Notes: generated from the sequence alone by a model not told the origin. A stretch of DNA of 64,000 nucleotides from DATBHM01 sp963772375 (GCA_963772375.1 CAVYXG010000005.1:1116001-1180000); one strand, 5' to 3'; counted from the stretch's first letter, positions 9,357 through 17,807 are shown. Program-made: numbers and translations.

Positions 9357-9719
9357 TCAGGTTCTCGAGGGCTCGCCGCCCGCGTCCGAGCCGGTCTGCT
9401 GGTGCAGCCGCTCGTGCATCTCCCGGACGGCGTCCTGGTCCCAGCCCCACTTCCGGCCGGGGCTGCCCCCACTACCCATGGCCGCCCACCGGCGCCGCCG
9501 GCCGGCCGCCGCGATGGCGACGATCCCGAAGATCACCAGCGGGAAGACGAAGAACCCGAACGGAAACCCGCCGCCGTACCCGTACACCTGTACGATCCGT
9601 CCGGCCTCGCCGGCCTGCTGGATCCCGTGGTTCACCCCGGCGTGGTACGAGACCACGCCGATCAGGATCCCGACGGCCACCACGATGGCCGCAACGCCGA
9701 TCCACACTCCGCGCCGCAT
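9357..9719 (-). CDS. Small two-TM membrane protein with SHOCT-like tail
   Basis: The 120-residue protein starts at ATG 9719, chosen because a perfect AAGGAGG lies 7 bases upstream; the in-frame GTG/ATG further up lacks this. Hydrophobic segments occupy about residues 6-24 and 48-70. The C-terminal part (WGWDQDAVREMHERLHQQ) looks like the short helical SHOCT-type tail found on many actinobacterial membrane proteins. It is the first gene of the operon with the response regulator and kinase, so it may be an accessory sensor or a target of that system. Its own activity is unknown. Confidence 0.75.
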   Translation of the reverse strand: MRRGVWIGVAAIVVAVGILIGVVSYHAGVNHGIQQAGEAGRIVQVYGYGGGFPFGFFVFPLVIFGIVAIAAAGRRRRWAAMGSGGSPGRKWGWDQDAVREMHERLHQQTGSDAGGEPSRT

Positions 9720-9769
9720 GTCCGCCTCCTTCGTTGGTTCAGCGACTCCCACCATCGTGGCGTCGAGCT

Positions 9770-9786
9770 GTGAAGGAGACGTGAAG
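9770..9786 (-). promoter_or_regulatory. Direct repeat, likely response-regulator box
   Basis: On the plus strand GTGAAG occurs at 9770-9775 and again at 9781-9786, an 11-bp period. Read on the minus strand this is CTTCAC-N5-CTTCACAGC, close to the TTCACAGC direct repeats bound by actinobacterial PhoP. It lies about 50-65 bases upstream of the start of the two-component operon. Autoregulation is inferred from position and repeat geometry. Confidence 0.5.
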
Positions 9787-9872
9787 TCCCCGCGGAGGGT
9801 TCAGGCGTCCATCGCCGTGCAAGGATTGCGGCACGAGCGCCCACCGAGCCGGAGCAACGGCGGACCACGGAG

Positions 9873-9895
9873 AGGCCTTCGGACTCGAAAGGCCT
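9873..9895 (-). terminator. Hairpin after nirK
   Basis: AGGCCTT (9873-9879) pairs with AAGGCCT (9889-9895) around a short loop, 22 bases beyond the nirK stop on the minus strand. There is no T-run, so it would be an actinobacterial-type hairpin terminator or an mRNA 3' end stabiliser. Confidence 0.45.
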
Positions 9896-9916
9896 GTTCC
9901 CACCGGTTCGCTCGCG

Positions 9917-11533
9917 CTACTTCACGACGAAGGTCCCGGTCATCTGGGTCGGGTGCACGTCGCACCGGAAGTAGTACGTCCCCGGCTCGAGAGCCCCCAC
10001 GTGGTACGTGGTCGTCGTCGGCCCGGTCACGACCTCGCCGGTGAACAGCGCCTGCGTTGCGCTCGAGTCCGTGTAGATCGAGACGTTGTGGGGGACGCCG
10101 GGGTCCATGTTCATGAACTGGATGGTGAACGGCCTGTTCGCCGGGGCGGCCAGGCACGACGTGTCGAAGGCCGTGTTCTGCGCCATCACGCTGAGCGCAG
10201 CGCCCTTGGGCGCGCAGTCACCGGTCGCGGGCGGACCGGTCGCGGGGGGCGCCGATGGGGGTGCGGTGCTCGGCGTCGACCCGGGCTTGATCCCGACGAC
10301 GCCGGCCACGGCAGGGGGCGGCGCGAACGGCTTGAGCCCCGCTGAGAACGGATCGCCCAGCGTCGGGTAGGAGGACGGCGGCGGCGGCGCGTCGGGATCG
10401 ACCTCGATCAGCCCCAACGCGCCGCGTGCCGTGTAGGCGAACGCGTGCGTCACGAACGGGTACAGGCCGGCGTCAGGGATCTGGAGCTCGAACATGGCGG
10501 CCCCACCCGGGGGGATGCTGTACGTCTGGTCGCCGTAGACGGGGTTGGCCGGGTTCCCGTCCGAATACGAGTCGAACATGGAGCCGATCACGTGCCATGC
10601 GCTGGTCAACGTGGGTCCTGCGTTCACGACCCAGATCCGGAACTTCTCGTTCGGCCTGGCCGCCAGCGGGGCGGCCTTGTACTGGTCGGCAACACCGTTC
10701 CACACGACGTAGGCGGGGTCCGCCGCCGCCATTGCGTCGGGGTCGCCGTAATACACGCCGTGGATCGGCTTGGCCATCGGGTACAGCTCGCTGTTGACGA
10801 GCACGTACTCGCGCTCCTTCGGCAGGTCCTTCGGCTCCACGATGACGGCGCCGTACATGCCGTTCGCGATGTGCTCGAGGACCGGCGGGGCGCCGCAGTG
10901 GTACATGAACACGCCGGGTAGCGAGGCGACCCAGTCGAAGGTCTTGGTCTCACCGGGGTTAACCGGCTGGTAGTTGCCGGTCAAGGGTGCGCCGGGGGCG
11001 GTCGGCAGATTGGCCCACGGCGTCATGGCGGCGTGGAAGTCGATCGAGTGCTGCATGCCCATCGTGGTCGCGTTGTGGATCGTGAAGTGCACGGTGTCGC
11101 CGAGGTGCACCCGGATCACGGGACCGGGCGTTGTCCCGTCGAACGTCCACACGTGATAGACGACCGCCGGCGCCCCCGGCGCGGCGGGCACGATGGTCTG
11201 GTCGGTCTCCACAGTGGTGAGGTTCACGTTCACAATGTGCCCGTTCGCAGCGACCATGCCGTTCCCGGAAGGAACCGACGCCTCGTTGTTCGTCGAAGGG
11301 GATGCCTTCGAGCCGGAATTCACCGCCCAGAGGGCGACCATCGCGACGAGGGCGAGTCCCATGACGATGAGTAGGGTCGGGAAGATCCGGTAGAAGGCCG
11401 TGCCGAGCTCGCGGCCCAACGCCTCGTTTCCCCGTCCGGCGGCCGGACGCCCCGCATCGCCGTCGCGGCCGGTCTGGCCATCGTCGCCGGTCGACGCCCC
11501 ACTCGCCCTATCGGGTGAAGACTTGATCGCCAT
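9917..11533 (-). CDS. nirK: Copper nitrite reductase with extra C-terminal cupredoxin domain
   Basis: The product reduces nitrite to NO outside the membrane. The start is ATG 11533, preceded by GGAGGAGGG; 538 residues. A signal anchor (about residues 50-70) precedes two cupredoxin domains. HSIDFH (His162, His167) gives one ligand each of type-1 and type-2 copper; FMYHCGAPPVLEHIANGM supplies the type-2 His and the type-1 Cys, His and Met; SAWHVIG supplies the third type-2 His. After a Pro-rich linker, a C-terminal cupredoxin has its own copper set (PHN, then CDVHPTQM), probably an electron-input module. An NsrR-like regulator is divergently encoded. Heme-fused NirK variants differ; no heme motif is present here. 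Confidence 0.92.
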   Translation of the reverse strand: MAIKSSPDRASGASTGDDGQTGRDGDAGRPAAGRGNEALGRELGTAFYRIFPTLLIVMGLALVAMVALWAVNSGSKASPSTNNEASVPSGNGMVAANGHIVNVNLTTVETDQTIVPAAPGAPAVVYHVWTFDGTTPGPVIRVHLGDTVHFTIHNATTMGMQHSIDFHAAMTPWANLPTAPGAPLTGNYQPVNPGETKTFDWVASLPGVFMYHCGAPPVLEHIANGMYGAVIVEPKDLPKEREYVLVNSELYPMAKPIHGVYYGDPDAMAAADPAYVVWNGVADQYKAAPLAARPNEKFRIWVVNAGPTLTSAWHVIGSMFDSYSDGNPANPVYGDQTYSIPPGGAAMFELQIPDAGLYPFVTHAFAYTARGALGLIEVDPDAPPPPSSYPTLGDPFSAGLKPFAPPPAVAGVVGIKPGSTPSTAPPSAPPATGPPATGDCAPKGAALSVMAQNTAFDTSCLAAPANRPFTIQFMNMDPGVPHNVSIYTDSSATQALFTGEVVTGPTTTTYHVGALEPGTYYFRCDVHPTQMTGTFVVK

Positions 11534-11693
11534 TTCGACCCTCCTCCTGCGGCCCGCAGGCGCCATCGGAAACGTGTACCTGGGGACTCAAGGTTCGGAC
11601 ATGGCAACGGGGCCGGCGCGGGCCAAGGGCCCCGGTGATCTCGGGACCTTCGGCTCCGACGCCGGCTGGCGGGCGCGGGGCACACTGCCCGTT

Positions 11694-12146
11694 GTGAACC
11701 TCACGCTCAGCCGCCGCGCCGACTACATCCTGCGGGCCGCCATCTTCCTGGCCTCCTGCGCCGAGGAGCCCGGGTTCCGCACGCTGGACGACGTGTCGCG
11801 GGAGATGGCGATTCCCCGCAGCTACACGCCGCACATCCTTGGCGCCCTCGTCCGGGCGGGAGTCGCCGAGGCCCGGCCGGGGAGAGGGGGCGGTTACCAT
11901 CTGGCATTCGCACCGGAAGACGTCTCCGTACTGGCCGTCATCGAGATCGGCGAGGGGGACATCCGGCAGACTCGATGCCCACTGCGCGGCGTCCCGTGCC
12001 ATTGGGGGTCGACGTGCGCGATCCATCCCACCCTCGCGAAGGCGAGCGAGGCCATCCGCGCGACCCTCATGGCCACCTCCCTCGGCGAGGTCGCTCGCGA
12101 GGAACGGGAGCTGTCGGAGGCCTACCAACCGCTCCGGCGCGTGTGA
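11694..12146 (+). CDS. nsrR: Rrf2-family regulator, NsrR-like
   Basis: The start is GTG 11694, giving 150 residues that begin like other Rrf2 proteins (NLTLSRRADYILRAA); a CACACT box seven bases upstream resembles a leaderless -10. The N-terminal winged helix is followed by three cysteines in CPLRGVPCHWGSTC (spacing x6, x5), as in [Fe-S]-binding NsrR/IscR/RsrR proteins. NsrR senses nitric oxide through this cluster and represses NO-metabolism genes. Divergence from nirK, 160 bases away, makes NO sensing the best guess. I did not find a clean NsrR palindrome between the two genes. An ATG at 11601 would add 31 unusual residues. Confidence 0.82.
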   Translation: MNLTLSRRADYILRAAIFLASCAEEPGFRTLDDVSREMAIPRSYTPHILGALVRAGVAEARPGRGGGYHLAFAPEDVSVLAVIEIGEGDIRQTRCPLRGVPCHWGSTCAIHPTLAKASEAIRATLMATSLGEVAREERELSEAYQPLRRV

Positions 12147-12216
12147 CCTTCCCCACCACTCGCGGATCAGCTCGGCCGGATGTCCAGAGAGATCGCTGGC
12201 CCTATGCTGCCGGGCG

Positions 12217-12663
12217 GTGTACGACCTATGGCTCTTCGTTCACATCGGCGGATTGTTGTTGTTCGTGGCGGGGCACGGGATCTCCGCGGCGACCGGAATG
12301 CGACTGCGGCGAGAGCGTCAACCGGCCCGCATGTCCGCGCTCCTCGACGCATCGGCCTCGGCGCGGCCGCTCACCTACGCGGGGATGCTCCTGCTCGGCG
12401 TCGGCGGGTTCGCCGACGCGACGATCGGGCACCTCTGGTCGGAGGCGTGGGTGTGGACGTCGATCGCGGTGTTCTTGGCCATGGCGGTCCTGCTGGTGGC
12501 GCTGGCGATCCCGTACTACCGCCGCCTCCGGGCGGCCGTGGCCTCCACGGACGCCGTGGAGATCGAGCGGGTGTCCGCGTCACCGGTCCCCGTCGCGATC
12601 CTCGTTATCGGACTGGCCGGGCTGGTGTTCATCCTGTGGCTCATGGTGGTCAAGGCGTTCTGA
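12217..12663 (+). CDS. Four-TM integral membrane protein (DUF2269/CopD-like)
   Basis: The 148-residue protein starts at GTG 12217; a TATGCT box at 12203-12208, eight bases before it, fits a leaderless promoter. Four membrane spans are evident (about residues 3-25, 50-70, 80-103, 128-146). Conserved-looking His and Gly residues (FVHIGGLLLFVAGHG) in helix 1 recall DUF2269 and CopD-type proteins, which can bind heme or copper. It lies between the NsrR-like regulator and a 12-TM protein, so a role in the nitrite/NO module is likely but unproven. The family name is tentative. Confidence 0.65.
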   Translation: MYDLWLFVHIGGLLLFVAGHGISAATGMRLRRERQPARMSALLDASASARPLTYAGMLLLGVGGFADATIGHLWSEAWVWTSIAVFLAMAVLLVALAIPYYRRLRAAVASTDAVEIERVSASPVPVAILVIGLAGLVFILWLMVVKAF

Positions 12664-12703
12664 CCGCGCGCCGTCTCGAGGCCGCTCCAGGGGGCGCGTG
12701 ACG

Positions 12704-13951
12704 ATGCGCCCGCGTCAGGTCATGGGGATGTATCAGACCCTGGCGCGCGTCTGGCTGACGGCGGCCGGGCTGTCGCTCCTGCTCCCCGCCTCGACACGCC
12801 TCGGGTGGTGGGTGCCGCTGCACCTCGCGCTGCTCGGGGCAGTCTCCGTCGCCATCAGCGGCGCCATGCAGAATTTCGTCGCCGCGCTCACGTCGTCGCC
12901 CCCGACGCCACCGGGGGTGGTGTGGGCGCAGCTGGTCCTCGTGAACGCCGGCGCCGCCCTGATCGTGGCCGGACGGGCGGCTGGAATCGAGCCGCTGATC
13001 GGGGCCGGCGGCACGGCGTTTCTGGCAGCGACCCTCCTGCTCGGTTGGACCGTCCTCCACGCCCGCCGCCGGTCCCTGCACCTGCGCCACCCTGTGCCGG
13101 TCGCGATGTACGAGGCCGCAGTGCTGTGCGTTCTCGCAGGAGGAGCGATCGGCATCGCGCTCGCAACGGGCGGCGTTCACTACGCGAAGTCGCTCGTCGA
13201 CCTCCGGAGCGCGCACATGACGCTGAACGTCCTTGGGTGGGTCTCGCTCACGATCGCCGGGACGCTGATCACCCTGCTGCCGACCGTGCTGCGCGTGCGC
13301 ATGCCGGCGTGGAGCGGCGTCTCCACGCGGTGGCTGCTGACGGGCGGTGTGGTCGTATCGGCGACGGGAATGGCCCTCGGTTCGGGACCGATAGCCGCGG
13401 GAGGAGCGGTCGCGTTCGCCTGCGGCGGCGCCGGGCTGTTCGTGATGGTGCGCAGGGCCGCCGCGTCGAGGCGCATGTGGCCCGTTCCGCTCTCGGCGAA
13501 GCACCTGCTGTTCGCACTGGCGTGGTTCGCCGCGGGGTCGGTGTGGTTCGCGGCAGCACTGGTCCACGGGGTCGACTGGTTCGCCGGCGCGACGAACGTG
13601 TTCGTCCTTGTGTTCGTCTGCGGATGGATCCTCCAAACTCTATTGGGGGCGTGGCTCTACCTGCTGCCGATGAGCCGCCCCGGTCATCCCGGCGAGCGCC
13701 GTGCCCAGCTCGCCGCGATCGAGTGGGGCGGCGCCGTCGAGCTCGTCGCATTGAACGGCGGCGTCGCGATGCTCGCGGTCGCCGCCGCGCTCCGGGGCGC
13801 GTCGGGAGTGGCGGCGGCCGGAGCCGTCCTCGCCCTGGCCGGCGCGGGGCTCGCGCTCGTCAAGGCCTGGGCGTTCCCGGCGCTTGGACGGGTCCCGGCG
13901 CTGGCCCGCCGCGGGCGCGCGGTCTGGGATCCCGCCGCACGGGGGTCGTGA
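12704..13951 (+). CDS. 12-TM protein, NnrS/cytochrome-oxidase-subunit-I-like
   Basis: The 415-residue protein is hydrophobic throughout, with about 12 membrane spans. Histidines within helices (VPLHLALLGAVSVAISGAMQN; SAHMTLNVLGWVSLTIAG) resemble those of heme-copper-oxidase-like subunits and of NnrS, a heme/copper membrane protein of denitrifiers. It ends the plus-strand run begun by the NsrR-like gene opposite nirK. A job in NO handling or electron delivery to NirK is inferred. A GTG six bases upstream of the chosen ATG is also possible. Its last 268 bases are overlapped by the C-terminal extension of the convergent methyltransferase gene. Confidence 0.7.
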   Translation: MRPRQVMGMYQTLARVWLTAAGLSLLLPASTRLGWWVPLHLALLGAVSVAISGAMQNFVAALTSSPPTPPGVVWAQLVLVNAGAALIVAGRAAGIEPLIGAGGTAFLAATLLLGWTVLHARRRSLHLRHPVPVAMYEAAVLCVLAGGAIGIALATGGVHYAKSLVDLRSAHMTLNVLGWVSLTIAGTLITLLPTVLRVRMPAWSGVSTRWLLTGGVVVSATGMALGSGPIAAGGAVAFACGGAGLFVMVRRAAASRRMWPVPLSAKHLLFALAWFAAGSVWFAAALVHGVDWFAGATNVFVLVFVCGWILQTLLGAWLYLLPMSRPGHPGERRAQLAAIEWGGAVELVALNGGVAMLAVAAALRGASGVAAAGAVLALAGAGLALVKAWAFPALGRVPALARRGRAVWDPAARGS

Positions 13952-14778
13952 GGAGCGTCCCCGGCGTCCCACCACAACGTGGTGACCGGCTGCACGCGGT
14001 GGCCGATGAACCACCGGCCTTCCGCGTCCGACCACAGGCGGTCGCCGAGCGCCTCGGCCACCTCCGGGTCGCGGTCGGGGGTCAGGCACAGCATCCGGCG
14101 GGCCGACGCGACGGCCTCCTCGCCGGGGCCGACGCCTTGGCGCTGCAGTGTCCAGTCCTCCCGCCGCACGTCGATCCCGAGGTCGCGGAGCACCTGCTCG
14201 GCGTCCTCGGAGGTCGGCCCGCCGGGCCGTTCCAGCGACCAGAACCGCATCCACAGGTCGTTCATCCACGCCCGGGGATGGTTCGCGGTCATCTCGATCA
14301 CGACTCGCCGGCGGGCGTGCCCGCCCAGGGCGCGCGCGAACCCTGGGAGGTCCGGCGCGTTGTACACGACGTGGTGGCACACGACGACGTCGGCGGGATC
14401 GACCGAGCCGGCGTCCTCGGGCCACGATCCCTGCACCGCCCGGTGCTCCACGCCGGCGGCGGTCGCGAGCTCATCGAACGCCGCGAGCATCCTGTCCGAC
14501 TGGTCGAAGGCCGTGAGAACGCCGGCCCGCGGCAGGAGCGCCAGGGACGCCGCGCCGGCGCCCGACCCGACGTCCAGCACGGACCCGCCTTTCGGAAGCG
14601 CCTCCAGCGCCCGCCCCGCCGAGACCGACGCGGCCGCCTCGTCCGCCGAGCGCTCGGCCCGCCGCCGGAACGGCTCCACGGGGAATCCCCACGGCGACTC
14701 CGGAGCCCGCTCGAGGATCTCGTCCGGGATGGCCCAGGCGGCCAGCTGCTCGACCCAGCCCTCCGCAGCGGTCGCCAT
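13684..14778 (-). CDS. Class I SAM-dependent methyltransferase with overlapping tail
   Basis: Residues about 1-275 form a Rossmann methyltransferase: SVLDVGSGAGAASLAL is the SAM-binding motif I, FDQSDRMLAAF motif II, and DVVVCHHVVYNA motif IV. The substrate is unknown. The remaining 85 or so residues (after WWDAGD) are a low-complexity Ala/Pro/Ser/Arg stretch that is simply the complement of the convergent 12-TM gene. The true ancestral stop was therefore probably near 13950 and has been lost, leaving a long read-through tail. The start at ATG 14778 is the first in frame before motif I. The core assignment is secure; the tail is suspicious. Confidence 0.78.
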   Translation of the reverse strand: MATAAEGWVEQLAAWAIPDEILERAPESPWGFPVEPFRRRAERSADEAAASVSAGRALEALPKGGSVLDVGSGAGAASLALLPRAGVLTAFDQSDRMLAAFDELATAAGVEHRAVQGSWPEDAGSVDPADVVVCHHVVYNAPDLPGFARALGGHARRRVVIEMTANHPRAWMNDLWMRFWSLERPGGPTSEDAEQVLRDLGIDVRREDWTLQRQGVGPGEEAVASARRMLCLTPDRDPEVAEALGDRLWSDAEGRWFIGHRVQPVTTLWWDAGDAPHDPRAAGSQTARPRRASAGTRPSAGNAQALTSASPAPARARTAPAAATPDAPRSAAATASIATPPFNATSSTAPPHSIAASWARRSPG

Positions 14779-14800
14779 CGCAGGACTGGTCTGAACCGGC

Positions 14801-16411
14801 CTAGTCGGTCCCGCCGCGGAACTGCACCCGCAGGACCTTCTTGTCGAACTTCCCCACGCTCGTCTTCGGAATCTCGGAGACCAACTCCACCCGGTCGGGC
14901 AGGCACCACTTGGCGAACTGCGGCGCGATGAACTCGATGAGCTCCTCGCTCGTGGCCGAGGCGTCCGGCCTCAGCACGACGCAGGCGAGCGGTCGTTCCC
15001 CCCATCGGTCGTCGGGCACGGCGATGACCGCGGCCTCGGCGACCGCGGGGTGGCCCATGAGGGCGGACTCGAGCTCGATCGTGGAGATCCACTCGCCGCC
15101 GGACTTCACGAGGTCCTTCGTGCGATCGACCAGCTGGAGGTACCCGTGCTCGTCAACGACCGCAACATCGCCCGTGCGGAGCCACCCGTCGACGAACTGC
15201 TCCACCGGCTCGTCGGGCCGGTAGTAGGCCTCGGCGACCCAGTTCCCCTTGACCTGGACCTCACCCATGGCCTTGCCGTCCCACGGCACCTCCTCGCCCG
15301 TCCCCACGTCGACCACCCGGACCCGGATGCCGGGGACCGGCTGTCCCTGGCGGGCCCGGACCCGGACGCGTTCGTCCTCGGGGAGGTCGTCGTGCGCGGG
15401 GGTCAGTCGCGACAGCGAGGCGAGTGGACCCGTCTCGGTCATGCCCCACCCCTGCCACACCTCGACCCCCCGCCGGGCGAACGCCTCGATCAGCGCCTTC
15501 GGGACGGCCGAACCACCGCCCACGACCGCCCGGAGCGACGACAGGTCGGTCTCGTGCCCGTCGAGGTACGCGAGCAGGCCCATCCACACCGTGGGCACCC
15601 CGGCGGTGAGCGTCACGCGTTCGGTCTCGATCAGGTCGGCCAGCGCCGCGGGATCCGCGCTGAACTGGCCCGGGTACACGATGCGCGCCCCGGCCATGGT
15701 CGCGGCGTAGGGAAGACCCCAGGCGTTGGCGTGGAACATCGGCACGACGGGCATCACCACGTCGTGCGGCACCAGGCCGATCGACGCCGCCTGGTTGACC
15801 ATGTAGGCGTGCAGCACCATCGACCGGTGCGAGTACACGACGCCCTTGGGGTTCCCGGTGGTGCCGCTCGTGTAGGCCATGGAGCACGCGCCGTCCTCGT
15901 CGAGCTCCGGCCAGTCGAACTCCGGCGAGGCGTCGGCGAGCAGCGACTCGTAGTCGAGCGCCCCGGCGGGGGGCGCCGTCACGGGTTCGCCCATCACGAC
16001 CACGTGCTCGACGCCGCCCAGCGCCGGCGCGAACTTCTCGAAGAGGGGCAGCAGCGAACCGTCCACGCAAACGACCTTGTCCTCGGCATGGTTCGCGATC
16101 CAGGCGATCTGGTCCGGGTGCAGGCGGATGTTCAGGGTGTGCAGGACCGCGCCCATGCAGGGGACGCCGAAGTACAGCTCGTGGTGCCGGAACGAGTTGA
16201 AGGCGAACGACGCGACGCGGTCGCCGGAGCCGACGCCGAGCGAACGCAGCGCGTTCGCCAGGCGGGCGGATCGCTCACCGACGTCGGCATGGGTCTCCCG
16301 GTGCATGCCGTCCGGGGTGCGGGTCGCGATCACGCCGCGCGGGAAGTACGTCGCGGCCCGCTCGAGTATCCGGGTGAGCACGAGGGAGTCGTGTTGCATC
16401 AGGCCGCGCAT
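14801..16411 (-). CDS. Fatty-acyl-CoA synthetase (AMP-forming)
   Basis: This 536-residue adenylate-forming enzyme activates a fatty or aryl acid with ATP and CoA. The start is ATG 16411, preceded by AGGAGG; the frame is open 92 codons further upstream but that part lacks protein character. Motifs: P-loop YTSGTTGNPKG, the GWGMTETGP motif, the acid/ribose motif LRTGDVAVVDEHGYLQLVDRTKDLVKSGGEWIS and the catalytic Lys in KTSVGKFDKK near the C-terminus. It resembles the medium/long-chain FadD family (TYFPRGVIATR start). It is monocistronic as far as visible; a strong hairpin lies about 95 bases upstream. Confidence 0.92.
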   Translation of the reverse strand: MRGLMQHDSLVLTRILERAATYFPRGVIATRTPDGMHRETHADVGERSARLANALRSLGVGSGDRVASFAFNSFRHHELYFGVPCMGAVLHTLNIRLHPDQIAWIANHAEDKVVCVDGSLLPLFEKFAPALGGVEHVVVMGEPVTAPPAGALDYESLLADASPEFDWPELDEDGACSMAYTSGTTGNPKGVVYSHRSMVLHAYMVNQAASIGLVPHDVVMPVVPMFHANAWGLPYAATMAGARIVYPGQFSADPAALADLIETERVTLTAGVPTVWMGLLAYLDGHETDLSSLRAVVGGGSAVPKALIEAFARRGVEVWQGWGMTETGPLASLSRLTPAHDDLPEDERVRVRARQGQPVPGIRVRVVDVGTGEEVPWDGKAMGEVQVKGNWVAEAYYRPDEPVEQFVDGWLRTGDVAVVDEHGYLQLVDRTKDLVKSGGEWISTIELESALMGHPAVAEAAVIAVPDDRWGERPLACVVLRPDASATSEELIEFIAPQFAKWCLPDRVELVSEIPKTSVGKFDKKVLRVQFRGGTD

Positions 16412-16503
16412 CGTGAGCCTCCTGGGCCGGGGCTGCGATTGTATGGGGCCGCGCCCCGGTTCCGCGAGGCCCGCGTCCGGGCCGCGCGGTCCCGGAAAAG
16501 CGA

Positions 16504-16533
16504 AACCGCCGGAGCCCGAAGGCTCCAGCGGTT
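16504..16533 (-). other. Strong hairpin in leader of the acyl-CoA synthetase gene
   Basis: A 13-base arm (16504-16516) and its near-perfect complement (16521-16533, one mismatch) enclose a CGAA loop. On the minus strand the hairpin is followed by a short T-rich stretch (TTTCGCTTTT) and then 93 bases to the coding start. It could be an attenuator or the terminator of a short leader RNA; nothing codes across it. The rest of 16412-16686 holds no recognisable gene apart from the TACCAT box at 16672. Confidence 0.5.
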
Positions 16534-16686
16534 CCAGGGCGCACTGTACGGTGGGCCACCCGGGACGGTCAAGCCGGGGATGCGATCTTGTCGCTCGTTC
16601 CCGCCGAGACGGCCGGTCGTGGAGGCCCGAGTTCCACGGACGATGGGGTGGCATCATTCCCTGAAGCGTCCTACCATTGGGCCGCA

Positions 16687-17325
16687 ATGAACGAGGAGAG
16701 CCTTCGCCGGGCCAATGCCTTTCTAGCCGCAGTTGGGGAAACCACTTCGGTCGGGGAGGTTCTCACTGTGTCGCCGGCCGATGTCGGCAAGCGCATTGGG
16801 CTGCCCGACGCATTGTCGGCCGCCAGGGCGGTCAGGGCGCTCCTCGCCCGCAAGCGTCTCGAGATCGCCGACGGAACGTACCGGCTGATCGACCCCCGGC
16901 CCGTCGAGCCCGGCGAGCCCGAGGCCATCCCCCGGCGGCCCCGGCAGCGCAAGGCGAAGGCACCGTCCGCCACCCCGAGGGAGCGATCCTCCGAACCCGG
17001 CCGCCTCACCTACGGCGAGGTCGGACGCGCCGCCATCGACCGCCTGGTGGACCTCGGGCGGGAGGCGGGGACGCTCCGGGGGAACCTCCGGAGCCTCCGG
17101 GAGGAGGCCCGGGAGGCCCGCGAGGCCAAGGACGAGGCCGAGCGCCGGGCCGCCGCGCTGTCCGCCCGGGTCAAGGACCTGGAGGGCAAGCTCGAGATGG
17201 CGGAGTCGAACCTCCGCACCATCCTCACGGCCGCCCGGGGCAACCAGCGGGCCGAGACGGTCGGCGACGCCGAGATGGACGCCATCCTGTCGGTGCTGAA
17301 GGGCGCTCCGGGCGGCGACGGCTGA
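16687..17325 (+). CDS. Hypothetical protein: winged-helix-like N-terminus plus coiled coil
   Basis: I do not recognise the family. The 212-residue protein starts at ATG 16687; TACCAT at 16672-16677 lies exactly nine bases before it, matching the leaderless pattern. Residues about 20-65 (SVGEVLTVSPADVGKRIGLP, then RAVRALLARKRLEIADGTYRL) look like a winged helix. A basic Pro/Arg linker follows, and residues about 125-190 form a heptad-rich coiled coil. That order suggests a DNA-associated or regulatory protein. Nothing in the neighbours (acyl-CoA synthetase, small basic protein) defines its role. Confidence 0.6.
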   Translation: MNEESLRRANAFLAAVGETTSVGEVLTVSPADVGKRIGLPDALSAARAVRALLARKRLEIADGTYRLIDPRPVEPGEPEAIPRRPRQRKAKAPSATPRERSSEPGRLTYGEVGRAAIDRLVDLGREAGTLRGNLRSLREEAREAREAKDEAERRAAALSARVKDLEGKLEMAESNLRTILTAARGNQRAETVGDAEMDAILSVLKGAPGGDG

Positions 17326-17468
17326 TCCTTCCCCCGGCACGCGTGCTAGGGTTCCCCGGCGGAAACGCCGGCGCCCTGCTCGTCTCCGCCCGCGATGCCC
17401 GGTGATTCCCGTTCGAACGCACGGCCGCGCGCGGCCCGACGACGCCCGGAAAGCGAGGTGAGGACCAG

Positions 17469-17807
17469 ATGATGCAGGAGGAGGCCAGACCGGTGTGGGA
17501 CGGCCGGATCGGCGACACCACCCTGCGCGTCGAGGTCCAGTCCAACGGGCGCATCGTCGCGCTGTGGCGGGCCAAGGCCGGCGGCGACCGCCGCGTGGTC
17601 GTCAACACGGTGGAGGAGCTCGAACGCTCGGTCCTGTTCCAGCTGATGATCACCGCGCCGTCCGACCAGGCTGGGATCCCCGCCGAGATCAAGCAGGCGG
17701 TGGACCAGGCCCGCGTGGGGCTGCCCGACCCCACCACCATCCCTCGGGCCCCGCGCCGCAAGCGACCGCCGCGCCGCCAGGGCCCGCGCCCCCGCCGCCG
17801 CCGTTAG
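17469..17807 (+). CDS. Hypothetical small protein with Arg/Pro tail
   Basis: I do not recognise this 112-residue protein. The N-terminal 65 residues look like a small beta-rich domain (RIGDTTLRVEVQSNGRIVALW), followed by helix and a strongly basic tail rich in Arg and Pro (about 20 residues) that could bind nucleic acid. GAGGTGAGG lies just upstream; the ATG at 17469 is immediately followed by a second ATG, so the exact start is uncertain by one codon. Its TAG stop overlaps the TAA of the convergent dehydrogenase gene in TTAG. Confidence 0.6.
   Translation: MMQEEARPVWDGRIGDTTLRVEVQSNGRIVALWRAKAGGDRRVVVNTVEELERSVLFQLMITAPSDQAGIPAEIKQAVDQARVGLPDPTTIPRAPRRKRPPRRQGPRPRRRR

Noticed and set aside
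11608..11634. CGGGGCC/GGCCCCG hairpin upstream of the NsrR-like gene as an NsrR operator
   Set aside because: It is GC-only and unlike AT-rich NsrR sites; in this composition such stems arise by chance.
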